64,000 nucleotides of DNA from Glaciihabitans sp. INWT7 (lineage in GTDB: Bacteria; Actinomycetota; Actinomycetes; Actinomycetales; Microbacteriaceae): contig NZ_CP043653.1 in assembly GCF_014217685.1 (NCBI RefSeq), forward strand, positions 1,182,419 through 1,246,418. Direction: 5' to 3'. A program made the translations under genes and the position numbers. Below the pieces are notes generated by a model. That model did not search any database, was not told where the DNA came from, and saw nothing but the letters and a program-made list of their open reading frames with translations. Shown piece after piece: positions 16,554-25,108 of the stretch (positions are counted from its first letter, which is position 1; each line of letters opens with the position of its first letter).

Positions 16554-18245
16554 ATGGGCGAGGCTGGAAATCCGCGCCTCGCGACGGTGGCGGATCGGGC
16601 TCGAACGATTGGGCTCACAGTGACCGAGAAGACGACGAACCAGGGACTCCCGCACGCTCCCGCGCAGCTCGCCGCGCAGGCCAAGGCCCCGGCGCAGGCG
16701 TCCGGGCCTCAGGGCGAATCGACCCTGCCCCCGCTCACTCTCCGTTCCGACCTGGTGCTCGCCAAGGGCCGGCTCGCGCTTCTCAACACCGGCGCGACCC
16801 CGCAGGAGGCGATGGTCGAAGACCTGCTCTTCGTGCGCTCGGTGCTGGATGTGGCGGGAATCGACTTCCTGCTGGTGCGCGGCAACGACAGCCGTCCCGT
16901 TCTCGCGGTCGACTGGCGGGACCGGAAGGTGCTGTGCACCGCACTCGCCCGGGCCTGTGTCGATGAGCCCTTCTACTCCAAGCCGGCGGACGGATCCCGC
17001 GGCCAGACCGTCTTGCTCGCCGACGGCCGGCTCGCCACGGACTCGAAGACGCGGGCCGTCGTGCTGTTCCGTCCGCGGATCACCGCCGAGGGAGCCTTGC
17101 GCTACGGAGCGGGCACCGGGGTGCGCCTCGAGCTGTGGAAGTCCACCGCGGATGCCTACCTCGCGCCCGACGAGAACGCTCTGATGCGCGTGACGCTGCC
17201 CCGCGAGGAGGCGGTGCGGGGCACGGTCTCGCTCTATGGTCAGGACTGGCCGACCCTCGAGGGGATGTTCGCCACCCAGGCGCAGGACATCGACTTCGAC
17301 ATCGACCTGGTCTTCTCGTGGGTGGACGGTGCCGCGATCGAGTGGCAGCGTGCCCGTGCCCGCCGCATGAAGGCCTACGTGGTCGGTGAGGGTGACGACT
17401 CGCACGCCCGTTTCCGCCAGCTCGACGAACTGAAGTACGCGCTGCGCTCCGTCTACCTCTTCGCGCCGTGGGTGCGCAACATCTACATCGTCACGGATTC
17501 GCCGCGACCGGAGTGGCTCGCCGAGCATCCTCGGGTCACGATCGTGCCGAGTGAAGAATTCTTCGCCGACCCCTCTGTGCTCCCGACCCACAACTCCCAG
17601 GCCGTCGAGAGCCAGCTTCACAACATCCCGGGCCTCAGCGAGCACTTCCTCTATTCCAATGACGACATGTTCTTCGGCCGCGCGGTGTCGCCCGACATGT
17701 TCTTCTCACCGGGCGGCGTGACCAAGTTCATCGAGGCGACCACCCGCATCGGCATGGGGGAGTCCAATCTGGCGCGCAGTGGATTCGAGAACTCCGCGAG
17801 AGTCAACCGGCGTCTCATCCAGGACAGGTTCGGGCGCACGATCACCCGTCATCTCGAACACACCCCGACTCCGCTGCGAAAGTCGGTCATGCGCCAGCTG
17901 GAGGCCGAATTCCCCGAAGACTTCCGGCGCACCGCGGCGAGCACCTTCCGCTCGGCGACGGACATCTCGGTCACCAACTCGCTCTATCACTACTACGCGT
18001 GGGTGACCGGTCGGGCCGTCGCTCAGACGGATGCCACGGTGAGGTACGTCGATACGACCATGCGCGCCGGCCTCGCCGAGATGACGCTGCTGCTCAAGAA
18101 GCGCAACATCGACATGTTCTGCCTCAACGACGGTAGTTTTCCCGAGTTGACGGCCGAGGAACGCGCAGCGGCTGTCAGGTCGTTCCTCGACTCGTATTAC
18201 CCGATCGCCGCACCATGGGAGCGGCCGGTCGTCGACGCGGACTGA
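16554..18245 (+). CDS. stealth family protein (sugar-phosphate transferase)
   Basis: 563 residues from this start. The stealth conserved regions are clear: IDLVFSWVDGA, then RFRQLDELKYALRSVYLFAPWVRNIYIVTD in pieces, THNSQAVESQLHNIPGLSEHFLYSNDDMFF, and the C-terminal CR4-like LNDGSFP region. Family members transfer sugar 1-phosphates in capsule or cell-wall polysaccharide synthesis, and homologues occur in actinobacteria and eukaryotes (GNPTAB). The N-terminal 60 residues are low-complexity alanine/proline. TAAAAT at 16550-16555 overlaps this ATG, so if it is the -10 the true start is downstream, for instance GTG at 16620. No other capsule genes are adjacent. Confidence 0.9.
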   Translation: MGEAGNPRLATVADRARTIGLTVTEKTTNQGLPHAPAQLAAQAKAPAQASGPQGESTLPPLTLRSDLVLAKGRLALLNTGATPQEAMVEDLLFVRSVLDVAGIDFLLVRGNDSRPVLAVDWRDRKVLCTALARACVDEPFYSKPADGSRGQTVLLADGRLATDSKTRAVVLFRPRITAEGALRYGAGTGVRLELWKSTADAYLAPDENALMRVTLPREEAVRGTVSLYGQDWPTLEGMFATQAQDIDFDIDLVFSWVDGAAIEWQRARARRMKAYVVGEGDDSHARFRQLDELKYALRSVYLFAPWVRNIYIVTDSPRPEWLAEHPRVTIVPSEEFFADPSVLPTHNSQAVESQLHNIPGLSEHFLYSNDDMFFGRAVSPDMFFSPGGVTKFIEATTRIGMGESNLARSGFENSARVNRRLIQDRFGRTITRHLEHTPTPLRKSVMRQLEAEFPEDFRRTAASTFRSATDISVTNSLYHYYAWVTGRAVAQTDATVRYVDTTMRAGLAEMTLLLKKRNIDMFCLNDGSFPELTAEERAAAVRSFLDSYYPIAAPWERPVVDAD

Positions 18246-18290
18246 CCGCAGCCGGGGCGCACTCCCAGCGCGGTGTTCCGCTCGTCCGCA

Positions 18291-19253
18291 TCAGACGACG
18301 GCGAACTCGCGCGTCGGTGGGTGAAGCTCTTCGTCGGTGATCGGCGCCTCCACCGGTGCCGGGCGGGTGCCGCTCGCGGGGAACTCGACTCCGTGGCGGG
18401 CGAGGATGAGGGCGGTCTCCGCCGCATCGACATAGGACACCGCGGCATCCTGGCCGAGTGGGACCACCGAGTGGAGCACGGTGTTCTCGTAGACGTGCAC
18501 GAGATTGAATGCCTGCCCGCCATCGCGGCCGCGGGTGCCTCCGACCGGCACATTGAGATCCTGCGTGTAGCAGGTGGCAGAGGCGACCGAGACGGGTATC
18601 CCGGCGAAGGTCGAGTTGGTGGAGTAGTGGAGGTGGCCGGCGATGATGCTGCGCACGTCGGATCCCTGAAGCACCTCGGCCAGACCGGCCTGGTCGCGCA
18701 ACTCGACAAGCACGGCGAGATCCAGCACACTCGGGATGGGCGGGTGGTGCATCGCGAGGATGGTGCCATGGGGCGCGGGGGAGGCGAGCTCCTCGGCGAG
18801 CCAGTCGAGCTGGGCGTCGGTGACCTCACCGTGGTGGTGGCCCGGAACCGTCGAGTCGAGGGCGATGATGCGCAGACCACCCACCCAGTGAACCCGGTCC
18901 ACCGGAGCGGAGGAGGGATGCTGGCCGAGCAGCGTCTCGCGGAAGGCACCGCGGTCGTCGTGGTTGCCCATCACCCAGACCACCTGTGCGCCGTAGCGCA
19001 GGGCGGCCGGTTCGACGATCGCCTTCAGCTCTTCATAGGCCACCGGATCTCCGACATCCGCGAGGTCTCCGGTGATGATGATGGCCTCGGGGGTGGCCCC
19101 GGAGGCATCGAGTTCGCAGAAGAGCTGGCGGAGGTGGGTCTCGCTGTCGACCGAGCCTCCGTAGAGCCCCGCGCCGCCGGCAACGAAATGGGTGTCGCTC
19201 AGGTGGACGATGAAGTGGTCGGGCCGTGGATATTGGGCCGTGTAACCGGACAT
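18291..19253 (-). CDS. calcineurin-like metallophosphoesterase (CpdA-like)
   Basis: 320 residues. The metal-binding motifs are all there: [32 protein letters not shown] and GHLHYSTN. This set and the length match class III cyclic-nucleotide phosphodiesterases of the CpdA/Rv0805 type, which are often promiscuous phosphodiesterases. Cyclic AMP hydrolysis is therefore possible but not proven. There is no signal peptide or membrane segment. It is convergent with the stealth gene (45-bp gap). Confidence 0.88.
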   Translation of the reverse strand: MSGYTAQYPRPDHFIVHLSDTHFVAGGAGLYGGSVDSETHLRQLFCELDASGATPEAIIITGDLADVGDPVAYEELKAIVEPAALRYGAQVVWVMGNHDDRGAFRETLLGQHPSSAPVDRVHWVGGLRIIALDSTVPGHHHGEVTDAQLDWLAEELASPAPHGTILAMHHPPIPSVLDLAVLVELRDQAGLAEVLQGSDVRSIIAGHLHYSTNSTFAGIPVSVASATCYTQDLNVPVGGTRGRDGGQAFNLVHVYENTVLHSVVPLGQDAAVSYVDAAETALILARHGVEFPASGTRPAPVEAPITDEELHPPTREFAVV

Positions 19254-19618
19254 GCGCCAATCCCATCACCCCAAGCTGGCCGGGGGGTGAACAAACTGCG
19301 GCGATCCCTACCCCAAATCGGGGGAGAGTCGTGCACGGATGGGGCCGGCAACCGCCTAAACTGAGTGCAGCACCCGTTCATCCCGCGTGTGGCCTCGGCC
19401 CGGGGTACCTGAGACTTCTCGGCACCCGGTGGCCCGATTCACCACTGTCTGACTCTTCACCGGTCCGACTGAGTTGCCCCTTCGGGTGGCTCCACTCGGG
19501 ATTGCTCGGTCACCATTGGCACGTCCGCGTGCGGCCACCCGGTCCCTGAATTCGAGGGACACCTCCCCAGAGGGAGATCGGTCGACGCGCAGACGGCGCT
19601 CAGAGACGCAGGAGAAGC
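19254..19618 (+). other. intergenic region with long leader of the helicase gene
   Basis: 365 bp between divergent genes. A CCCC-AAATC-GGGG box lies at 19311-19323 and TAAACT at 19357-19362, with a 33-base spacer instead of the 24-26 seen at other boxes. If TAAACT is the -10, the helicase message has a leader of about 250 bases before AGGAG and the ATG at 19619. The leader contains several GC-rich inverted segments, but I recognise no known RNA family and no convincing small ORF. Confidence 0.4.
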
Positions 19619-21826
19619 ATGGCTCGGTCCGGCCAGGGACAGTCCGCCCAGAACCAGAGCGCCCAGAATTCGGGTGGCTCGGGTAAGTCGACTCGCCGTT
19701 CCTCGGCGAAGAAGCCGACGCAGCAGAAGTCGCAGCAGCGCCGCTCGCGGGGGACCGATGACGCCGGCGTCATCCCTGTGCTTGCCCGCGCCGTGCGTGA
19801 GGTCGAGGGGGCCGCCGAGCGCGGCAAGGTCGGACCATCCAACCGCACCAAGTTCCAGGTGATCGCCTTGCTGATGCGCGAAGAGCGTGCGCGGGCGAAG
19901 GCAGACCGCGAGGTGACCGATGCCGAGCGCACCGAGGTGCTCAAGCGTCTCGACGGCGTCGCCACGATTCTCGCCAAGACCGCAGCGCGGGACACCTCGC
20001 TCATCCAGCTGCTCGCCGAAGAGACCGCCGTCACGGATGCCGCGCGCACGTTGCGTCGAGACATGCTGATCGCGGCGGGAACAGAGCTCTCGCCCGACGA
20101 GCTGATCATCGTGAAGGAGCCGGATCCCGTGGCGCCGGCCACCGAACGGCAGGTGGTGCCACAATCGGTGATCGCCCGTCAACTCTCCAACCCCTTCCTC
20201 GCTCCTGACTTCAGCCAGAGCGTGAAGGTCGCGCCGGTCACGCACCGACTGGCCAACTGGGAGCTGCTCGAGCCCCTCTTCCGCGCCTTCGAGTACGGCT
20301 CCGGTGGACAGGTCGCGAGCATGGACCTCCCCGACCCGACCGCCGCCGACCTGAGGGTTCCGACCGGTCTCGAGCTCTTCCATCACCAGGCCGAGTTCAT
20401 CGCGAGCGCCCGCGAGGGGCACCGCAGCTATCTGCTCGCCGACGAGCCCGGGCTGGGCAAGACCGCGCAGGCGCTGCTCGCCGCGCAGGTCTCCGGTTCC
20501 TACCCGCTGCTCGTGGTCGTTCCCAACGTCGTGAAGATGAACTGGGCGCGGGAGGTCGAGCTCTGGACGCCGCAGCGCTCGGCAACGGTAATCCACGGTT
20601 CGGGTGAGAATCTCGACGCCTTCGCCGATGTGGTGATCGTGAACTACGACGTGCTCGACCGGCACATGGGCTGGCTTGGAACTCTCGGATTCAAGGGAAT
20701 GGTGGTGGATGAGGCCCACTTCATCAAGAATCGCGAATCGCAGCGATCGAAGAATGTGCTTGCCCTCGCCAAGAGCGTGCGGTCGAGATCGCCGCGCGCG
20801 CTGATGATCGCCCTCACCGGCACCCCGCTCATCAACACGATCGAGGACTTCCGCGCGATCTGGCAGTTTCTCGGCTGGATCGATGGCGAGAAGCCGACGG
20901 CGCGGCTCATGCAGGAGCTCGAGGAGAACGGCCTCACCCCGGCAGACTTCGGCTTCTTCGCGGAGGCCCGCCAGACGGTGATCGACATGGGGATCGTGCG
21001 CCGCAAGAAGATCGATGTGGCCGCGGACCTTCCCTCCAAGCGCATCGCCGACCTTCCGGTGGAACTCGATGACGATCTCGGCCGGTCGATCCGCCAGGCC
21101 GAGCGCGAACTGGGACTTCGGTTGCTGTCGCGCTACCGCGCCCTGGTCAAGGCACGCATCGAGTCTGCCGACATCCCACATCCGGAGCTCGTGCGGATGG
21201 TCGCGAAAGCCGAGCTCGAGGAATCGAAGGCCGCGAAGACCGGCGAGAACGTGTTCACCATGGTGCGCAAGATCGGACAGGCGAAGGCCGTGCTCGCCGC
21301 GGACTACACCGCCCAGCTCGCACGCTCCGTCGGCAAGGTCGTGTTCTTCGCGAAGCACATCGACGTGATGGACATCGCCGAAGAGACCCTGGCCAAGCGC
21401 GGGCTCACCACGGTGTCGATCCGCGGAGACCAGAGCGCCGCTTTCCGCCAGAAGCAGGTCGATGCGTTCAACAACGATCCGGAGGTCTCCGTCGTCGTCG
21501 CCTCGCTCACCGCCGCCGGCGTCGGCCTCAACCTGCAGGCCGCATCGAACGTCGTACTCGCGGAACTGAGCTGGACGAGCGCCGAGCAGACCCAGGCGAT
21601 CGACCGGGTGCATCGGATCGGCCAGGCCGAGCCGGTGACCGCCTGGCGGATCATCGCCTCTCAGACCATCGACGCCAAGATCGCCGAGCTGATCGACAGC
21701 AAGGCCGGCCTCGCCGCCCGCGCTCTCGACGGAGACGACTCCGACGTCGCGGGGGAGTCGAGCGTGCAGCTCGACGCCCTTGTGGCCCTGTTGGAAGACG
21801 CGATCACCGCGGCAGACCGCGCCTGA
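19619..21826 (+). CDS. SNF2-family DEAD/DEAH helicase-like ATPase
   Basis: 735 residues. The first 50 residues are basic, glutamine- and serine-rich and probably disordered; about 60-250 is helical and unlike known domains. The SNF2 ATPase follows: Walker A in LADEPGLGKTAQ at about 273-284, DEAH at 364-367, ALTGTPLIN, and the C-terminal lobe with VASLTAAGVGLNLQAAS and QAIDRVHRIGQ. This is closest to the SMARCAL1/HARP-like branch that remodels DNA or anneals strands. The spacing and motifs indicate an active ATPase. No methylase or nuclease gene is adjacent, so a restriction or defence role is not supported. Expression may depend on the long leader upstream. Confidence 0.88.
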   Translation: MARSGQGQSAQNQSAQNSGGSGKSTRRSSAKKPTQQKSQQRRSRGTDDAGVIPVLARAVREVEGAAERGKVGPSNRTKFQVIALLMREERARAKADREVTDAERTEVLKRLDGVATILAKTAARDTSLIQLLAEETAVTDAARTLRRDMLIAAGTELSPDELIIVKEPDPVAPATERQVVPQSVIARQLSNPFLAPDFSQSVKVAPVTHRLANWELLEPLFRAFEYGSGGQVASMDLPDPTAADLRVPTGLELFHHQAEFIASAREGHRSYLLADEPGLGKTAQALLAAQVSGSYPLLVVVPNVVKMNWAREVELWTPQRSATVIHGSGENLDAFADVVIVNYDVLDRHMGWLGTLGFKGMVVDEAHFIKNRESQRSKNVLALAKSVRSRSPRALMIALTGTPLINTIEDFRAIWQFLGWIDGEKPTARLMQELEENGLTPADFGFFAEARQTVIDMGIVRRKKIDVAADLPSKRIADLPVELDDDLGRSIRQAERELGLRLLSRYRALVKARIESADIPHPELVRMVAKAELEESKAAKTGENVFTMVRKIGQAKAVLAADYTAQLARSVGKVVFFAKHIDVMDIAEETLAKRGLTTVSIRGDQSAAFRQKQVDAFNNDPEVSVVVASLTAAGVGLNLQAASNVVLAELSWTSAEQTQAIDRVHRIGQAEPVTAWRIIASQTIDAKIAELIDSKAGLAARALDGDDSDVAGESSVQLDALVALLEDAITAADRA

Positions 21827-21974
21827 GAAAACTCCCGACCTCGCGCTACAGCTGAGCCGCGGCCGAGGGCTGCTTGCGAAGGCCCGCGTCCGAAGGCCCG
21901 CGTTTGGCCACGGGCGGTCCGTGCTCCGGCGTGCTCATCCCCGGGCCGCGACGCGACGCGATGAGACTGCGGCG

Positions 21975-23384
21975 TTAGGGCGTCGCCGAGCGTTCAATGA
22001 GGCGCGAGATCGCGAGGGTGGGGATGGCGAGCCAGCCGGGGCGGTTTCTGGCCTCGTAGACGGCCTCATAGAGCGCCTTGTCGATCTCGAAGGCGTCGAG
22101 CACGGCCCGGTGTTCGCGCAGGTCCCGACCGGACCGTTCGATGTAGCCGTCGACGAATGCCCGTCGGCAGGCGGAGGCCCAGGCTGCAGCGGATTCGCCC
22201 GGATGCGAGAGGGCGAACGATCCCGCGACGTAGTCGAATGACCGCAGCATGCCCGCGACATCCCTCAGCGGGATGTCCGGCAGCGAACGCTCGCTCATCG
22301 GGCGCATCGGTTCACCCTCGAAGTCCAGCACGACCCAGCCGCGGTCGGGTACCGCGAGCACCTGGCCGAGGTGGAAGTCGCCGTGGATGCGCTGAAGTGC
22401 CGGCCAGGGGCTGGCTGCGGCCTCGTGATAGACCTGCTCGAGGGCCGGGCGGTATTCCGAGAGACCGGGCACCTCCGCGGCGGCGAGCTCGAATCGATAA
22501 CGCATGCTCGCGACCGTCGTGGCGATGTCCGAGGGTGTCGTGGCACGGGAGGGGAGTGCCGAGTGCAGGGTCTCGTGCATCTCCGCCGTCGTCACACCGA
22601 GGGCACGCGCACGCTCGGTGAAGTCTTCGCCGACCTCGGCCGCGCGCACAGCCACCCTCCAGGCGTCTTCGACCCCGGGCAGGAACTCCTGCGCGAATGC
22701 GAGGTGGCCGGTCGCGATGCCCTCCGCCATCCCACTGTCGGTCCAGAGGCCGGTGATGTGACCGATCGACCGTGGAGCGACGGCGCTTCCCGCGGCGCCG
22801 AGCGCCTCGGTGAGCGTCACATCCGGATTCTCGCCGTGATGAATGGCCCGGAAGAGTTTGCAGATGATCGGAGTGGATGCCGCGCCGTCGGGGCTCGCCA
22901 CCTGGAAGATGATCGAGGTGTTCGACTGCTCACCGCCCAGCACGCGGGAGGAGACGAACTGCACCGAGGCGGAGTCGGGAGTGTGATGCCCCCGCGCGAC
23001 GAGCGGACCGCCGCTGTTGGCGGCCGCCGGCCCGTCGGTCTCGTGCGCTTCACCGTCGTCGAGAATCAACCGCAGCAGCGCCTCGGCGAATGCCGGGTCG
23101 TGAGGACCGTCGTAGATGAAGCGGCGACCGTTCTCGACGTCGAAGGAGGCCACCAGCGCGTTCTCGGCGCCCTCGAGCGGTTCGCTGCGCTCCGTGAGCG
23201 GCACCTGGTAGAGGAGAGGATGCTCGGCATGATCGAGCACGAGGTAGACGCGGATCACCGCTTCGCCGGTCGGGTCGGCGAGCCCGAATCCGCCGATGAC
23301 CTGAAGCTCAGGCGCGCGCGACTTGCCGGCGTACCAGCGCTGCCGCGTCATCCAGGATTCGAGATAGTCGGGAACGCCGGCCAC
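21975..23384 (-). CDS. mak: maltokinase (Mak/Pep2-type)
   Basis: 469 residues. The N-terminal cap starts YLESWMTRQRWYAGKSR, as in maltokinases. The kinase core has RVLGGEQSNTSIIF, the APH-type catalytic loop RIHGDFHLGQVL and WVVLDFEGEP (metal aspartate). Maltokinase makes maltose 1-phosphate from maltose and ATP for the GlgE glucan pathway. The treS and glgE genes are not in the window, and the related actinobacterial glucosamine kinases have the same fold, so the substrate is somewhat uncertain. I prefer the GTG at 23384, five bases after GGAGG, over the GTG at 23390, which overlaps that site. Confidence 0.85.
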   Translation of the reverse strand: MAGVPDYLESWMTRQRWYAGKSRAPELQVIGGFGLADPTGEAVIRVYLVLDHAEHPLLYQVPLTERSEPLEGAENALVASFDVENGRRFIYDGPHDPAFAEALLRLILDDGEAHETDGPAAANSGGPLVARGHHTPDSASVQFVSSRVLGGEQSNTSIIFQVASPDGAASTPIICKLFRAIHHGENPDVTLTEALGAAGSAVAPRSIGHITGLWTDSGMAEGIATGHLAFAQEFLPGVEDAWRVAVRAAEVGEDFTERARALGVTTAEMHETLHSALPSRATTPSDIATTVASMRYRFELAAAEVPGLSEYRPALEQVYHEAAASPWPALQRIHGDFHLGQVLAVPDRGWVVLDFEGEPMRPMSERSLPDIPLRDVAGMLRSFDYVAGSFALSHPGESAAAWASACRRAFVDGYIERSGRDLREHRAVLDAFEIDKALYEAVYEARNRPGWLAIPTLAISRLIERSATP

Positions 23385-23492
23385 GGGCACCTCCAGCGTT
23401 TGGTGGCGCTGAGCGCCGAGGAAAGGACTCTCCTTACCCTACGCAGAGCGGAGCGGATCGGGCACCCCTTGACACGCGGGGTACCAGGGTGC

Positions 23493-23551
23493 CCCCTGTT
23501 CGGGGGAACCCCGCTCTGGGGGCAGACACGCGTCTCATCAGCCAATATTGT
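23493..23551 (+). promoter_or_regulatory. tandem CCCC/GGGG-box promoter
   Basis: Boxes at 23493-23505 and 23509-23521 are followed after 24 bases by TATTGT (23546-23551). The box pair and spacing match those before the NERD-like genes, although the product of this promoter is unclear. Confidence 0.5.
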
Positions 23552-23722
23552 TCTAACTAGCACCACCGGGGGACACCTGGGTGGCGGCGATTTCGCGAGA
23601 GTTGCAAGGCGGGATACGGGGGTATGCCCGATCTTCGGCTCTCGCAGATACGAAGTCGTCGCCCCCATGGACCCCGTCCGGGCACCAGGCTGACCACCCG
23701 CCGTTCACCCAACTCGCTGCCT

Positions 23723-23728
23723 CATAAT
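23723..23728 (+). promoter_or_regulatory. -10 element for a leaderless transcript
   Basis: CATAAT, one base from the consensus TATAAT, is followed by six bases and the ATG at 23735. Confidence 0.5.
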
Positions 23729-23734
23729 GAGCAC

Positions 23735-24139
23735 ATGATCTCCGTATCCCTCGCTCATGATCTCCGCTCCGCCGGGGTGCGGTGGCGCCCCGTCTCCGGA
23801 GATTCCTTCGTGATCACCCGGGAGGGATTCGAGAGTGCTGTCTTCGTCGTGAGCGACATGACCATCGAATCGCACGAGTTCGAGACCGGCACGATCCTCG
23901 GCTTCAACGGCACCACCGAGTGGGCGCTCGACTCGGTCGCCATCGAGGATGCCCTCTGGCTTCCACGTGAAGACCAGTTGCGTGAGCTCCTCGGTGGCAC
24001 CTTCGCCTCGCTCTCGCGCACCGCCACGGGATACACCGTCGCCCTGGTGGTCACCGGGGAACGCACCGAATGGGAAGCCGCCGAGCCGGCTGACGCTTAC
24101 GCCGCCGCACTCCTTCGCCTGGTGCGCGCAACGGCCTGA
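23735..24139 (+). CDS. conserved actinobacterial protein of unknown function
   Basis: 134 residues without signal peptide or membrane helix. Conserved-looking features are the opening ISVSLAHDLRSAGVRWRP, the central ILGFNGTTEWALDSV and WLPREDQLRELLGGTFASL. Homologues of this type are common in actinobacteria and are sometimes labelled CpaE-like pilus proteins, but no ATPase motif is present, so that name is not justified. The start at 23735 fits a CATAAT hexamer six bases upstream; an ATG at 23624 would add 37 basic, low-complexity residues and is less likely. Confidence 0.75.
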   Translation: MISVSLAHDLRSAGVRWRPVSGDSFVITREGFESAVFVVSDMTIESHEFETGTILGFNGTTEWALDSVAIEDALWLPREDQLRELLGGTFASLSRTATGYTVALVVTGERTEWEAAEPADAYAAALLRLVRATA

Positions 24140-24201
24140 GCCGGGAACGCCGGGCCGGAGTCGGCTGCCTGATCTGAGTACGGCGGGGCGAGTTGTGTGG
24201 C

Positions 24202-25092
24202 CTACTCGCGCACCGCGAGCAGGAAATCGTTCATCCCTGCCGTCAACTCCCGGTCGACGGCGAGGTCAAGCCTGTCGAGGCGATTCACGGGTGCGGCCAG
24301 CCGCACGCTCGAGGCCAGCCACACGGCATCGGCCGCTGTGAGGTCGGCGGCCGAGGGCTGGGCGATGCCTGTCTGCAGCCCCTGCTGCGCGGCGTAGCGG
24401 AAGATGTTCGACTGGGTCGTGCCGTCGAGGATGCCGAGTCTCGGCCCCGGGGTGAGGATGCGGTCGCCCTGCCGGTAGACCACGGTCGAGGTGGGCCCCT
24501 CGAGCACGTAGCCATCGCTCGAGACGAAGATGACGTCATCGGCGTCGCGTCGGGCGGCCTCCCGCATCACCGCGCGGTTCACGGCGTAACTGAGAGTCTT
24601 CGCCCCGGCGAGCAGCCACGGGGAGGTGGTCTCCACGTCGTGCCGGTACCCACGATCGAGCGTGACCACGGAGATACCGTCGCGCCGCGCCGCGCTATGG
24701 TCTGGTGAGGCGCTCGCGAACGCCCAACCGGTGGGGCGGTCGTCGCCCTCGACCCCGCGGCTCAGCACGATCTTCACGGATGCTTCGTCGACCGGGTCGA
24801 TCGCGGCGATCGCGGTGGTGATCGCCGCCCGCCAGGCCGCGGCATCCGGAGTCGGCAGCTCGAGCAGTCGCGCCGACTCCCCGAACCGCCGGAGATGGTG
24901 CTCGAGCGCCTGCGGTGCCCCCTGGCCGACGCCGATAGTCTCGAAGATGCCATCGCCTCGGGTCGCGGCGAGATCGAGCGCACTGAGCACCGGATCGTGC
25001 GGATCGAACTGCGTCAGATCGGGTGCGCCGACCCGGTGGGGTTGGGCCGAAGCCGAAGGCCGGTTGAGCAGGAGCAGGGCGGAGGAGGGCAC
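24202..25092 (-). CDS. class IV aminotransferase (aminodeoxychorismate lyase-like)
   Basis: 296 residues. The fold-type IV PLP enzyme is recognised by the lysine region GAKTLSYAVNRAVMREA, DDVIFVSSDGYVLEGPTSTVV and LGILDGTTQSNIF. RGDGIFETIGV near the start is typical of aminodeoxychorismate lyase (PabC), which releases 4-aminobenzoate for folate, though D-amino-acid and branched-chain aminotransferases share these motifs. I chose the GTG at 25092 because the fold begins at once (ALLLLNRP) and it lies 16 bases after the stop of the exporter gene on the same strand. A weak ribosome-binding site makes the start uncertain. Confidence 0.82.
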   Translation of the reverse strand: MPSSALLLLNRPSASAQPHRVGAPDLTQFDPHDPVLSALDLAATRGDGIFETIGVGQGAPQALEHHLRRFGESARLLELPTPDAAAWRAAITTAIAAIDPVDEASVKIVLSRGVEGDDRPTGWAFASASPDHSAARRDGISVVTLDRGYRHDVETTSPWLLAGAKTLSYAVNRAVMREAARRDADDVIFVSSDGYVLEGPTSTVVYRQGDRILTPGPRLGILDGTTQSNIFRYAAQQGLQTGIAQPSAADLTAADAVWLASSVRLAAPVNRLDRLDLAVDRELTAGMNDFLLAVRE

Positions 25093-25108
25093 TGTGACAT
25101 TCTGCCGT

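Larger units (their letters stand above)
23385..23734 (+). other. intergenic region with tandem CCCC/GGGG boxes and an unexplained promoter
   Basis: 350 bp between divergent genes. Two boxes, CCCC-TGTTC-GGGG and CCCC-GCTCT-GGGG, have their G runs 16 bp apart, and the second ends 24 bases before TATTGT. Transcription would begin near 23558, yet the nearest convincing start codon is 177 bases further. A hairpin GGGATAC/GTATGCCC lies near 23611-23629. On the minus strand TAGGGT (23441-23436) may be the maltokinase -10. The stretch could hold a small RNA or a leader. Confidence 0.4.

Noticed and set aside
19619-21826. The SNF2-type helicase as part of a phage-defence island
   Set aside because: No methylase, nuclease, phospholipase D or other defence genes are adjacent; neighbours are metabolic.
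23735-24139. Naming the 134-residue protein CpaE-like
   Set aside because: No nucleotide-binding motif or receiver domain is present, and it is far too short for CpaE.
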